From positions 11,320,983 to 11,384,982 of the forward strand of contig NC_087077.1 of the NCBI RefSeq assembly GCF_026151205.1: DNA of 64,000 bases, in the 5' to 3' direction. Below, piece by piece: positions 53,780 to 64,000 of the stretch. The translations under genes were made by a program, and so were the position numbers. The DNA comes from Bolinopsis microptera. Lineage: Eukaryota; Ctenophora; Tentaculata; Lobata; Bolinopsidae. Within the stretch, counting starts at the first letter, position 1, and every line of letters starts with the position of its first letter. The notes beneath the pieces were generated by a model that searched no databases, was not told where the DNA came from, and saw nothing but the letters and a program-made list of their open reading frames with translations.

Positions 53780-56700
53780 ATGAGTGCTGATGATGATGAG
53801 CCTTTAGTAGATGCCAGCCTAACCGACCCAATCGAACCAGACCCAGCTGACTTTGGTTGTTTAGGGGATGGTATACTGTGCAATCCTCTGAGACGACCTC
53901 ATCGGTTTATTGTGCTTGCCTTTATATGTTTCCTGTCGTTTGGGAGTTACTTTTGCTATGATAACCCCGCCGCGCTGGCTCCCCAGTTCAAATCAGACCT
54001 AGGTTTAGAGGTATGTTATCGTGTGATCATGGTATGTGAGTGTAGAATCCGTGTAGTGTTTTAGCTTTAAAGTTATCTCAACTGTGGGCAGGTCAATCGA
54101 AATGTATTGATAAAGCAATAAGTCAAGGAATCTAATGCCTATTATCTCAATGATACATTTTTGTTTCAGGGCAGTGATTTTATGTTGCTCTACTCACTGT
54201 ACAGTTGGCCTAATGTATTTCTCTGCTTTATTGGGGGTTACCTTATTGATAGAGTCTTCGGTATCAGGTAACTTATCAATACTCCGAGATTACTATTTAT
54301 GTACTATGGTTATCATTCGTGATGCTCTTAAATCGATAATCTGTATAAAACGAATCGTCATATTCCGAAGATTAAGATTGTTTGTTTTTTCAGATTGGGA
54401 GCTTTTCTATTCGGACTGGTAATCCTAATCGGACAGATAATATTCGCTGCTGGAGCTTATCTTAATAACCGTTATGTCATGTATGCCGGTAGATTTGTGT
54501 TCGGGTGAGTAGACAATTGTGCTGTGTCATTGTATTGTATTTCACTGAAGTTTTTATGGTAATTTGAGAGTCTAGTATCTACGATTATTCTTGTCTTACA
54601 TTTCGTTTAATAATAGTTATAACTTTATACATTTCGTTTAATAATAGTTATATCTTTATATCAGGTTGGGAGGTGAGAATTTAGCAGTAGCCGGTAACAC
54701 GTATGTGGTAGCGTGGTTCGGGGGCAGGGAAATCAACACAGTCTTTGGTATCCAGCTCAGTTTCTCTAGAATCGTAAGGATCGCTCACTAGAACTTTTAA
54801 AGACGATTTGTCTAAATCTAAATCACTGAACTCTTTGTGACTGATTTTTCTTGCCGAAGAGAGACTTTTGTTCATGAATATAATCTTAAGTTATACTTCA
54901 GGGAAGCACAGTTGGTATGGTAACGTTATTACCGTTCTACAAGGCTATTGCCTCCAGTTTCGGAGACAATAAAGCTCACCTGATGGGAACGCTCTTGATG
55001 TTTGGTAAATTCGGTCACACTTTTGCGGATTTATTGTTTTTTGTGTAACGCGCCATGACATAAGCATTACTTCCTGTGCGCGAAAGAACGCGCATATTTG
55101 CGCGCAATGTTTATCTGGCCAAAATTTAATAATTCATTTCAAGACGGATTCGATAATAATTTGATCTGTCAACGGGAACAGCACGTACGATACAGAAAGT
55201 GATGCATTACTCATTAAATGGTGCCCTCAGACAAAAGAGGTCCTGGCTACTAAAGCGACTTCACCGGCTGAGAGAAAATTGAGAGAGTAAAAAACAAGAA
55301 GGATCCTGAAATACCTGAAAACGTATGTCGTATAGACTAAAGTGGAACGACATAATCGTCTTAAGACAGCATGTAAAACATATAGTTACGTATAGGGAAG
55401 AAGGGCCTCTGAATTAAGTTGCCATAAGTTGGAATACAAGTCTTGCCCGTCAGGAGCCACAAACAAAAGTGGCAAGGTTCAATTTCTGGGGCACCATATT
55501 TTAGTAGCTGATCCTACTGTCGAACTAGTGCAACTCATAACATTCAGTTGGGAGACTTTACTTCATCTACAAGAGCTCCACGTGGTTACTTCTGCCATTC
55601 AGCAGACATGCAGACAAGTGTTCTCTGTTCCCCCGATTATATAGCCTTATTTGTAACTCAGGAATCTGATGATTAAGTCCCTCACTAGGCATGCGAGGTA
55701 TGCCTGTTACCTCAGGGTGTAGCAGGTGGCATAATTTAAAAAGAAGCTGGTACAAGTACTCCCCCGTTTCTCGGTTTCTAGATAGGAATAATAACTTAGT
55801 AATTGTTTTACTCTGAACCAGTAGTGCTAGAGCCAGGTGCTTTATAAGTCCCATAACTACAACCTTTAGTATGAGAACACCCCATAGTTCCCCCATGTCT
55901 GCCACTGACTAGAACATGAACAACAAATAATATGGGATCATTTTATGTTAAATAAGTGCTAAATATATCTCACAAAATCAAAGATCAATTATCTTTTAAG
56001 AGACGAATGTCTGATGAGAACTGTCAATGGTTTCTTTTTATAGGATTCTATTACTCTGAAAATATTGATAGTACATTGAATTTACTGACAAGATTTTGGG
56101 GATTCAGCTTAATACACGGATGGTTTGTCATTATTCCCCTTAACATGCAGAAACTGAAAATGCGAAGTTATGTTATTATCATATCAAAGAATTTTGAGGA
56201 AAGATACACTTATTTTGATGTCAAATCGAATTTTATTTCAAGACTCAAGTGGTGCCGTGATAAACTATACTAGCAATTTATTTATTGCGTAAACCTTTTT
56301 ATGAAAGTAATGCGACACCCTCAAACCATCTCAGTATCTATTATCATATTAGGATAATTGTTAAGTGGCATAGGTGGATTGTTGATTATTACTAGACTCC
56401 TCATTGTCAACCCTGAAACGTTGACTTCTGGTTTAGCCTGGGATCTAGATAGCTTATCTTTCACTTTCCTCCAAACTTCCAGAACAAATTGTCTCATCTC
56501 TTTCTTTCTGGTCAGATATATTATCGGGTTTATTGTCGAGTTGACGTTGACTGCTATTGAGAAATCCGCGTCCCTGTACAGGAAAAGTGTGTAAGTTTCA
56601 TTCACTACTTTGAATTTGACACAAAATTCCAGCACAGCTGCAGAAATGAATATGGCGTTCAGAAGGCAGAAGACAGTTGAAAGAATGAGAATCGTTATTG

Positions 56701-59700
56701 TTGCATGTCGATTAGTCTCCAAACTATTGCCTCTGGCCATTCTCTTTTTCATCAACCAATTTGCCGTCACCACGCTAGAGACAAAAACAGATATAACAGA
56801 TAAAATAGTCCCTGATGAATATACCAATGGATAGTATATCTGAAGTATCAATCTTATTTTCGAATCTCCCCCAACGTAGCAAATAAATTCCTTGATAGAT
56901 GAGCAAATAAAATAGAAAACAAAACTCGCTGCAGTCCATATTCCCTTGATACGATAGAAAGGTCGACAAACTTTGATTGATCTAGTGACACTGAGAAGAC
57001 TGGTTGAGAATCCTGTGCAGTCAAAAGACATAGCGTAGAAGAACCTACAGATGTTGTAACTGGTTTCAACCCAATTGTCTTCTTTTCTCAAACAATTTTG
57101 TGATAAGCACATCTGATATATTATCGCTGTCATAAAGTTGGTAACGCACACAAATAAGTCGCACACGTTTAGTAACATTAGCAATCTGTTTCCCAGTCCT
57201 TTGTTCTGTCTATTGATGAAGTAGGAGAGTGACAGACTGTTCGCAGTGATCCCAACAACGTCTATTACACACTTAAGAACGGTTGTCACCAGAGGTAGTT
57301 CGTATTGTGCCATTTCCTAAAATAGTTTTTGGTAATATGTAAGATTTGTGACATCACAGGAACCGATATGAATTAAAGTTTTAAAATTCCAATGAAATCA
57401 TGTTATCAGTTATTGCTGCCGGCTGCGGTCATTGCATACCTTAGGTCAACTTATTTTCGTTATTTTCATTTTAATGAAAAACTTGGGAATGGAAAATCTA
57501 AGGGCAGATAATTTTAAATTACATTTGCAGTCTGTCGGGAAAATTGATAGAGCAAAAATCAGATACAGCAAGGCCTGAGGCCATGATCTGATTCCAATCT
57601 GGGATAAACAGCCCACCCGTTCTTAGTTAAAACGATAAGGGTGCTTTATGAACACCGCTATCTTTTTTATCTAGTAACATTTAGCAGGTTATTCGTCCTA
57701 TGAGCATGAGGACGAATAACCTGATAAATGATAACTAGAACTAAAGACTTCATAGTTGCTTTTCTCTGAACCAGAAAATACCAGCTGTTTTATAAGTTCC
57801 CTATTTTATTTAGTCCAAGACCAACAACATGTGGTATGGGAACTGCACAAATCCTGAAATAGTAGCGTAAAGGTTGCTACAAACTAACGCCTGCAAATTG
57901 GCGGACACGGTCAAGAACAAAAGAAAACCAATTAACTATTGTGAAATGGAAGCCTTTGTTCCTTATCAAGACATTTGACAATCATTAAAAGGTGCTAATT
58001 TTGTGCCTCAATCTTTGTCAATAGTTCACGGTAAAATGCTCTTACAGTTGGGTTGTAATTGAAACTAAAAACTGGAGGTGACCTTTATATTGGGGAAATT
58101 GAACACCTGCTCAACGATATAATATATTATATTGTAGCATTTGATTTGATTTAACCCTAAGGAAAAAACCACAGCTGTAAAATTTATAGATATGGAAATG
58201 AAAAATCAATTAATCCCTCATGTTTCATTAACTACATAGTACATGCTACAGTACACAGTCACATACGGCGGGTACCACCTACAGTTATATCACACTGCGT
58301 ACACATATAATAAACCATCCAGCACGTTATAAGTTATAACAGTAACAATCGCCAAGATACAAGTTGAAGTTAGAGCTGCCTACAAAATACCTGTCACCTG
58401 CTCCAGAAGTCGACCAAATGCCGCGCTGATCGGTCCTGGTCGGCAACCGATATTTTATTGGTACTTGAATCCTTTACGTAGTTTCTAAATAGGGGGAATT
58501 AGATGGAAATACGAAGCACAGCGAGTGAAGAGTCAACACCTGGTCGATGATGAAATAAAGCTTCTATCTGGGCCAGCAGTTCCCATCATATTCACAACAC
58601 ATGTAAATTACATGTGACATGTTGCCTCCTCCATTGACTGTAAGGTGTCTGCTGTTCCGATACCAAGCAATTCTTCAATGATGATCCAAGCTGCCCCTAG
58701 AAATTGTCAATGTATACCATAACTGGGGGCGAGGTTCATAACAATCGATCCTTTCTAATATCTCAAGATATGGTAGGAGAGTGCTAGGAGCGGTACCTGT
58801 AGTAAATTAACATTTGCACAGGTGCGGATGCTAGAATAAGGCGCCCTTTTGCACTTGTTCGGACATTATGCGATTCAGTCGGGTGCTCACATTGTTAGGG
58901 CCAGCTATATAGTGAATACTTTTATTGGTGGCCCCATTGAACGGTGTCACCTGCAGCGAGTAATAAAGTCAGTATTTATCGGGTCTCTCCTCTGCTAACT
59001 CATTCAATGAGACAGTAAAAATGTAAAAATGTGATTTCACGTATCAAATCTGAAACGAAGCATCCTTTAGATTTTAAAAGTTCGTGTGCATCGAATATAT
59101 GGGCTAAGTTCTAGATAGGCATTCAACATAATGTGAGAACTTTTTTTTCTAATTAACGAGCATATTTATATGTTCATAATAATCATAGCACTTACTGCGC
59201 GCCATGGCGCTCCGCGAAATTAATTGTTAGTGTATAACTTCTTAAAAGAAAATGTACACTGAGTTCAGATAATATCAACAAACTGACTTGCTCCATTCCA
59301 GGTGCTGGTTTGTGTGTTCTGAGCTTGCTTGCCTCCGTGGTTTTAGCATTACTCGACAGAAGAGCTAGCAAGATCCTCAAAAAGGAAGCTTCTGGAACAG
59401 GTCAGATATTACACATATTCAATAATGACGTGTTGAATGTATCTCGTGTACACTCAAAAATGTGGTGGTCCGAAATTGTTGAGATTTTTATCTTGAAATT
59501 GATATTTTGTGTATTTACGATTCTTTTATTAATCATTCCGTAATAAATTTCATTTTTCAACTCATTTGTTAATTTGTAACCAATGGCCAGCGGCCAGCGT
59601 TTGAATTGTTCAAAGAATTGTAAAATCAAAAAAGATTGATTTGCCCGCAAGATTATCTAAACATGTGATATATAACTCCCTACTCCTGTGATCTTCAGGA

Positions 59701-60102
59701 GAGTCGATAAAACTGAGTGACATAACCCGGTTCTCTACTGCAACCTGGCTGATATTTGCTATCTGTGTTACCTACTATGTCGCCATCTTCCCTTTCATTT
59801 CTCTTGGAAAACTCTTCTTCGAACAGAAGTTAGTTTTCTTCACTTCACACTTATTTCTGCAAATTAATCTCTTAATATTACATAATTCCTAGTTTCACTT
59901 TGTTTATATTAACAATAATAATGAACATATTAGCAAGATAATATTAGCAAGATAATAGCAGCTAGATAATTTGTGTGCTTCAGGTTTGGTTTGACACAAG
60001 ATGAAGCTGGTGTCTGCAACTCTCTAGTTTATTTTATCGGAGCAGTGGCCTCCCCTCTTGCTGGAATACTTATCGACCGCTATGGGAGGAACATTGCGTG
60101 GC
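53780..60102 (+). CDS. MFSD1: Major facilitator superfamily domain protein 1 (eight exons seen, 3' end missing)
   Basis: Exons: 53780–54010, 54170–54267, 54394–54504, 54665–54773, 54902–55004, 59302–59400, 59699–59828 and 59984–60102, all in phase. They encode about 290 aa, the first eight or so helices of a 12-helix lysosomal transporter. MFSD1 exports dipeptides in mammals with the partner GLMP. Diagnostic blocks are FGSYFCYDNPAALAPQ, LYSLYSWPNVFLCFIGGYLI, RFVFGLGGENLAVAGNTY, VFGIQLSFSRIGSTVGM, AIFPFISLGKLFFEQKFG and ILIDRYGRNIAW. An acidic N-terminal stretch (DDDEPLVDASL) may hold a dileucine-like lysosome signal. I could not find the last exons before 64000, so the gene either runs on or is broken. 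Two antisense GPCR genes sit in its 4.3-kb intron and after the last visible exon. Confidence 0.92.
55005..56320. other. First part of the large MFSD1 intron
   Basis: It contains degenerate repeat-like DNA. A block near 55785–55865 (CTCTGAACCAG … TTATAAGTCCC) recurs in altered form at about 57765–57805. Short frames here (55429–55644, 55567–55905) have no recognisable domain. Confidence 0.4.
56321..57313 (-). CDS. Class A-like G-protein-coupled receptor, nested in MFSD1
   Basis: This intronless frame encodes 330 aa, antisense in the fifth MFSD1 intron. Seven hydrophobic segments are visible; TM1 carries ITANSLSLSYF in place of the usual GNxxV. TM2 has LNVCDLFVC (Leu and Asp conserved). TM3 ends SLLSVTRSIKVCRPF, with the usual D-R-Y replaced by T-R-S. 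TM7 has NVNSTINPIIYLTRKKEMRQF, the N-P-x-x-Y signature followed by a basic helix 8. The extracellular Cys pair (C-L-S-Q-N-C and C-R-F-F) is plausible. The N-terminus is very short. It resembles the lineage-expanded orphan receptors of invertebrates. The ligand is unknown, and the gene has its own start at 57313. Confidence 0.8.
   Translation of the reverse strand: MAQYELPLVTTVLKCVIDVVGITANSLSLSYFINRQNKGLGNRLLMLLNVCDLFVCVTNFMTAIIYQMCLSQNCLRKEDNWVETSYNICRFFYAMSFDCTGFSTSLLSVTRSIKVCRPFYRIKGIWTAASFVFYFICSSIKEFICYVGGDSKIRLILQIYYPLVYSSGTILSVISVFVSSVVTANWLMKKRMARGNSLETNRHATITILILSTVFCLLNAIFISAAVLEFCVKFKVVNETYTLFLYRDADFSIAVNVNSTINPIIYLTRKKEMRQFVLEVWRKVKDKLSRSQAKPEVNVSGLTMRSLVIINNPPMPLNNYPNMIIDTEMV
57314..59301. 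other. Second part of the large MFSD1 intron
   Basis: AT-rich DNA and old repeats. It includes a hairpin at 57685–57723 (15-bp arms, CAGGTTATTCGTCCT). No gene is recognised. It should contain the promoter of the nested receptor gene. Confidence 0.5.
57685..57723. repeat. Short perfect hairpin
   Basis: Arms 57685–57699 and 57709–57723 pair exactly around 9 bp. The function is unknown; it is probably a transposon relic. Confidence 0.8.
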
Positions 60103-60401
60103 GTGAGTTTTCTCTTTCTATTTTAACAACTTATAGGACCTGTGCAGTGCTGACTTTTCATATGTATAAATTTCAAAATAATTCGAGGTTTCAATATAAC
60201 TTAGAAGTAAAACAAGTCCGATTGTAAAACTTCTTATAAAGAATATCGTAAAAATAATTAAGTAAAAGTGAAGATTGGAACCTTTTTTCATTTTGTTCAC
60301 ATTTTTTATCCATATTCAAAATTATTAATTTAATCGACTATTGACCTAGATCATAACGACTATATATAATGGGTATGATGCCATTGGCAACAAAATAGAT
60401 T

Positions 60402-61487
60402 TCATATTGACAGTTTTATCACAACATTGCCTAAATCTTTTGGATAAAAAGCACTCGAGCTGTTAAGACTATGTGCTAACTTATTGGAAATCACTGTAAC
60501 AGTTTTCTTCGTAGAGTTACATTTAAACATTCGCTTCACAAAATTATGGTAGCTCAAAATCGTAAAATAATAAATGAGTGGATTAGCTGTACTGTTAATC
60601 CAAAGTATGAAAACTGAAAATCTGTAGAAATATTCGTAAAACATCTTGTTTTTTTCGGGGTCCAGAGCAATATAACTACCTTGTAAAACTACATAAGGAA
60701 ATATCGCTACAATATAAACTACAGATATGACAATATTGGTAATGACGCTCTGTTTTTGTAGACCCCGAACTTTCTTAACGAAGTGAAGCAGCCAAACCGT
60801 TGATACCACAACCAAGATAATTGGCAGGAGTCCAAAAATAACCGAATAGACAGGAAGCCACCACTGGCCACTGGATGCATCATAAGTCCCATCACACTTG
60901 TAGCTACTGCTACTAAACTCTACCAGCCCAGTAACTACCCACAATACCACCGGTATAAGAGCGACCAGTATGATGCCCCAGATAAGGAGGGATATGAACC
61001 TGCCAGTCCGTTTAGCTCGGGTTCGGGCGTGCAGTGGGAACAGTAGGGTGGTTAGTTTGCTTATATTCAAAGTGCAGACTAAGATCACACTAGCAAGGCA
61101 GGTTAGATATCCTAAGAAGAACTGGACATTACAGAGAAAGGGTCCCAGGACCCATTTCTGTTGCAGGACGGACCAGGTTGTGGGTAAAATGACGGTTATC
61201 GCGTAGATCAAGTCCGCTGCAGCTAGGTTTCTGATGAGGATAACGGAGACATTGTCCAGTCTGATGGCATGGTACCAGCCGGAGGCGACTAGAACTGAGG
61301 TGTTACCTGGAATGGAGACCAGGGCGCAGAAAGTACTCCAGAGTAGGATGATGTAGCGCTCCCAGTCCGAGGCGGGAGTGTCGTAGATATCTGGAGAGAG
61401 GGTGAGGTTGAGGGCAGTTCCTTGTTCTGTTGTGAGGTGGACTATTATCCCCAACATGTCTGTGCTTTCTGTTGAGTTTACTGTCAT
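60402..61487 (-). CDS. Class A G-protein-coupled receptor, nested in or downstream of MFSD1
   Basis: This frame encodes 361 aa from the ATG at 61487, intronless and antisense to MFSD1. The N-terminus carries N-glycosylation sites (NST, NLT). TM1 has VSIPGNTSVL, TM2 LIRNLAAADLIYA, TM3 a Cys (GPFLCNVQFF) and ends LNISKLTTLLFPL, lacking the D-R-Y triplet. TM4 and TM5 are clear (LLIWGIILVAL, VIFGLLPIILVV). TM7 ends INSTANPLIYYF, an N-P-x-x-Y motif. A Ser/Thr-rich tail follows. The class A call is firm; the ligand class is not determined. It has little similarity to the receptor at 56321–57313 beyond the fold, so the two are not a recent tandem pair. Confidence 0.85.
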   Translation of the reverse strand: MTVNSTESTDMLGIIVHLTTEQGTALNLTLSPDIYDTPASDWERYIILLWSTFCALVSIPGNTSVLVASGWYHAIRLDNVSVILIRNLAAADLIYAITVILPTTWSVLQQKWVLGPFLCNVQFFLGYLTCLASVILVCTLNISKLTTLLFPLHARTRAKRTGRFISLLIWGIILVALIPVVLWVVTGLVEFSSSSYKCDGTYDASSGQWWLPVYSVIFGLLPIILVVVSTVWLLHFVKKVRGLQKQSVITNIVISVVYIVAIFPYVVLQGSYIALDPEKNKMFYEYFYRFSVFILWINSTANPLIYYFTILSYHNFVKRMFKCNSTKKTVTVISNKLAHSLNSSSAFYPKDLGNVVIKLSI

Positions 61488-61994
61488 ACTGGCTGATGTA
61501 GAAACAGAGTTAGAAAAGTTATGGGAGTACACATTGGGAAGTTACGTAATAAATATTAGTTTATCAAGTCATGTTTGTGGCGAAAATGATGAAAAAACAT
61601 TTTGTTATCTTCTCAAGATATCTCAAAATTCGATGGCAAAAAATATGTCCCGAAATTTTCGGTACAGCATACGTTACGTTGATAGTGACGAGCAACAAAA
61701 CTTTTACCTCAGAACGAAATATGACTATCTTCGAGCATTTTTACAATGCTATCGCTACCGCGCAATTTCACTGTCATTTACAAGATAAAAATATCACCGC
61801 GCATTCTTCAGACCCTGTGTCGCTGTTTTAAATTTATGTCAAGAGATAAGAGTTATTTAAAAATGTTTAATAGTACTATTTAAATTTGCTTATAGCGTAA
61901 TCATATTTTATACATTGTGTGCATATATTTATATTTGATTGTAATTAAAGATTTTAAGGCGTTAGTGCGAAGTAATGCCTCTGGGTAGTGCTCC

Positions 61995-62029
<35 letters not shown>

Positions 62030-62588
62030 CAGAAGGAAATCTAAGAGTCAATGTCGAAAATGGCAATGACACCCTACATCTCTATAGAAACATCAAGGAT
62101 AAAATCATGTTGTAATAATACTATAAGTATAATATGAGACAAGAGAAACGCCATCTTAGGACGATCAATTCCTTATGTAACGTCCTCAACAAATGTAATA
62201 ATATTATATTGTAGTGTTATAATTATATTAAAAATGAAAAATCACAGAAGGAAAATAAAATTGGGATTAAACCTATCGGAAATTTAACAGAGGTAGATAA
62301 AAGGTTAATGAAGAGTCAGATTGACAGGTTTGTCAATTGTAAGATTGACAGTAAATAACACCTGGCCGAATGCTAATCGATAAATCAGGCATTGACCGTG
62401 CCAAAACCTGGCAATTTCAGCTGTTCGTTATGTACCCTAGCAACCTTACATGAAACCGGAGGGTTGTATTAGATTTAAACTTTAGTAATGATTGTTTGAT
62501 CATCAGTGGACCCATCGATCAAATTTTATCATCCAGATAATATTAATATTATATCGCTAGACAGGACCTTTGAATTTACGCAAATGTC
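61488..62588. other. Flank of the second receptor gene
   Basis: AT-rich DNA without a recognisable gene. A tetranucleotide repeat (CAAT, about eight copies, 61995–62028) follows GCGTTAGTGCGAAGTAATGC. That arrangement resembles the 3' tail of a LINE or SINE. Confidence 0.5.
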
Positions 62589-62596
62589 CAGATTTT

Positions 62597-62670
62597 GGGG
62601 GGGGGGGGGGGGGGCAACCATATTAATATACTTTAATATGGTTGCCTCCCCCCCCCCCCCCCCCCCCCCC
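62597..62670. repeat. Poly-G/poly-C capped palindrome, 74 bp
   Basis: A run of 18 G, then GCAACCATATTA, a short centre, TAATATGGTTGC, and a C run of about 24. CAGATTTT occurs directly outside both sides (62589–62596, 62671–62678), like an 8-bp target-site duplication. The structure would form a long hairpin, and assembly length errors in the homopolymers are likely. Confidence 0.75.
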
Positions 62671-62678
62671 CAGATTTT

Positions 62679-64000
62679 GTTGACCAGAGCGGAATATCGA
62701 GACGAAAGCGATACTATTTATATATTTACCAAGACATCTGTTGCTTTGAGAGGCTCGGTAAATACAATCGGGGAGTTGCAACTGGTTACCCTAACTATAG
62801 TAGTTACACTTAACAACGAGAATGTCAGATTTGGCACCAATGCCTGATCCAACCTGTCACAACCAACTGCTGCTTAGTTAAAAGTTGTGATTCGTGAATT
62901 ATCGGGAATTTGATGTAAGGTCTCGACCAAATTTAAATAGTCCTTTAGAATTACTAATATATGATATTAATATTAATAAGTTAAAATAACGTAATAGACT
63001 GAACGCGTGCACCGCCCCTAGATTTAGAGGCAAATAATTCATATTAAATCAAACCACAGCTGTAAATTGTAAACCAGGAATGAGTCAAGGATTTAAATAT
63101 CATAGCTCATTAAGGTAAGATTGCTGTACGTTATTATGGAAGGGTGTTCAAACTAGACACGGAGCCAACAAAAGGAGGCCGCGACCACTCAACCATGATT
63201 AACTCTAAAATTATTGAATTCATGTGACGTACACACGTGTGATAATATTAAGGGAAGCAATCAGATGAATAATTATGGCGTCTTGGGAATGACGGCCTAA
63301 AACTTATCTCTATCAGACAGATTTGGTACTACCCAGGTACTGGTACCCAATGACATCAACTTCTATAAACTAGTGGCTTACTATATAAGTATAAGGCATG
63401 AGGTGATCAAAATCAGGTGCATGAAATTAGAAATTACGCCCATCTGTTCCACAACAAATCACATACAGATTGCAACTTGCAAGGCGCAAAACACGCACTG
63501 TGCAGTAGTCAATCCAAGCAAAGCAGCGGCAGTGGAAGTTCAACTTCCACTCTGTTTATCTTAATTCAGTCCTTATCGGAAACGGTAATGTTTATATACA
63601 TAAAACCTGATGGATTACACTGTCGGTGGCGAGAAATGAAATGAGGAGAGTGGTGTGAATGTAATGACATTATGCTTTCCGGAACTGGCACTGGCGTTCT
63701 CACGTGATAAGACAGTCTTCTTCCTAAATCCTAGCCAATAATGACATAATTTGTTTTTTTAATCTGACCTCCTTAAGATTTACTAAAATGTCGTGGGAGT
63801 TATAGACAGAAAATTGATATACTCAGAACTTTTTGATTTATTCATTTTTCTCATTCCTGGACCAAGTTATCTCATTTTGAAGAAAATGTTGATTTTTCAA
63901 GTCTCGATCAATTTTTTGCGCGCGTGCAAGTTTGGTAATATTCCGACCCATTAATTCATCTAGTTAAATGGTCAAAAGGCTGGATTTACTGGACTGAATG
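62679..64000. other. Terminal stretch, no gene seen
   Basis: AT-rich DNA with only short frames lacking recognisable domains. I searched it for the missing MFSD1 helices and did not find them. Confidence 0.5.

Noticed and set aside
55429-55905. Frames of 71 and 112 codons in the MFSD1 intron
   Set aside because: They overlap on opposite strands, have no recognisable domain and lie in repeat-like DNA.

Overview
The window is animal nuclear DNA. It is AT-rich, its genes are split by GT–AG introns with long intergenic gaps, and it carries many transposable elements. Recognisable genes are metazoan: an SLC1 glutamate-type transporter (last exon), DXO, a HORMAD meiotic axis protein, PLPBP, TAB1, DHRS7, a CCDC78-like protein, MFSD1 and two class A GPCRs. 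An invertebrate fits best. A cnidarian is my guess, from the TIR protein style, the Hop1-like HORMAD and the copia-like element; the phylum is not proven.

Layout. 1–220: last exon of an SLC1 transporter. 2.6–4.9 kb: DXO and a secreted galectin-like protein. 5–10.5 kb: repeats, a small Harbinger-like MITE and a hAT-type element (8305–10528) that ends 94 bp before the next gene. 10.6–13.3 kb: a six-exon TIR + VHL-beta-like gene and a single-exon, probably N-myristoylated protein with a related beta domain. 14.5–17.9 kb (minus): a ten-exon HORMAD with a PHD finger and winged-helix region. 18.4–21.5 kb: a long-TIR Mutator-like element. 21.7–22.8 kb: LINE remnants. 25.6–33.0 kb: a tandemly duplicated carbonyl-reductase-type SDR locus. 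One copy is reduced to its 3' end and interrupted by a TIR element. The other is intact but carries a Gag-protease-only LTR retrotransposon in its 3' region. 33.1–33.8 kb: PLPBP. 34.7–37.7 kb: a second TIR element inserted two codons after the apparent start of a TQT-motif protein. 38.5–46.2 kb: TAB1, with a 2.9-kb polypyrimidine element in one intron and a secreted Cys-rich gene nested antisense in another. 46.6–49.1 kb: a related poly-G-capped composite repeat holding a truncated LINE. 49.2–53.3 kb: DHRS7 and a CCDC78-like gene. 53.8 kb onward: MFSD1, running out of view, with two antisense GPCR genes inside its introns.

The genes do not form one pathway. Possible themes are innate signalling (TIR-VHL, TAB1), meiosis (HORMAD) and centriole/cilium biology (CCDC78; LC8-type motifs in the TQT protein). 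The main structural story is mobile DNA. At least five elements have ends and target-site duplications that can be read directly, and several disrupt or closely abut genes. Exon models were built by eye from GT–AG sites, reading phase and family conservation.
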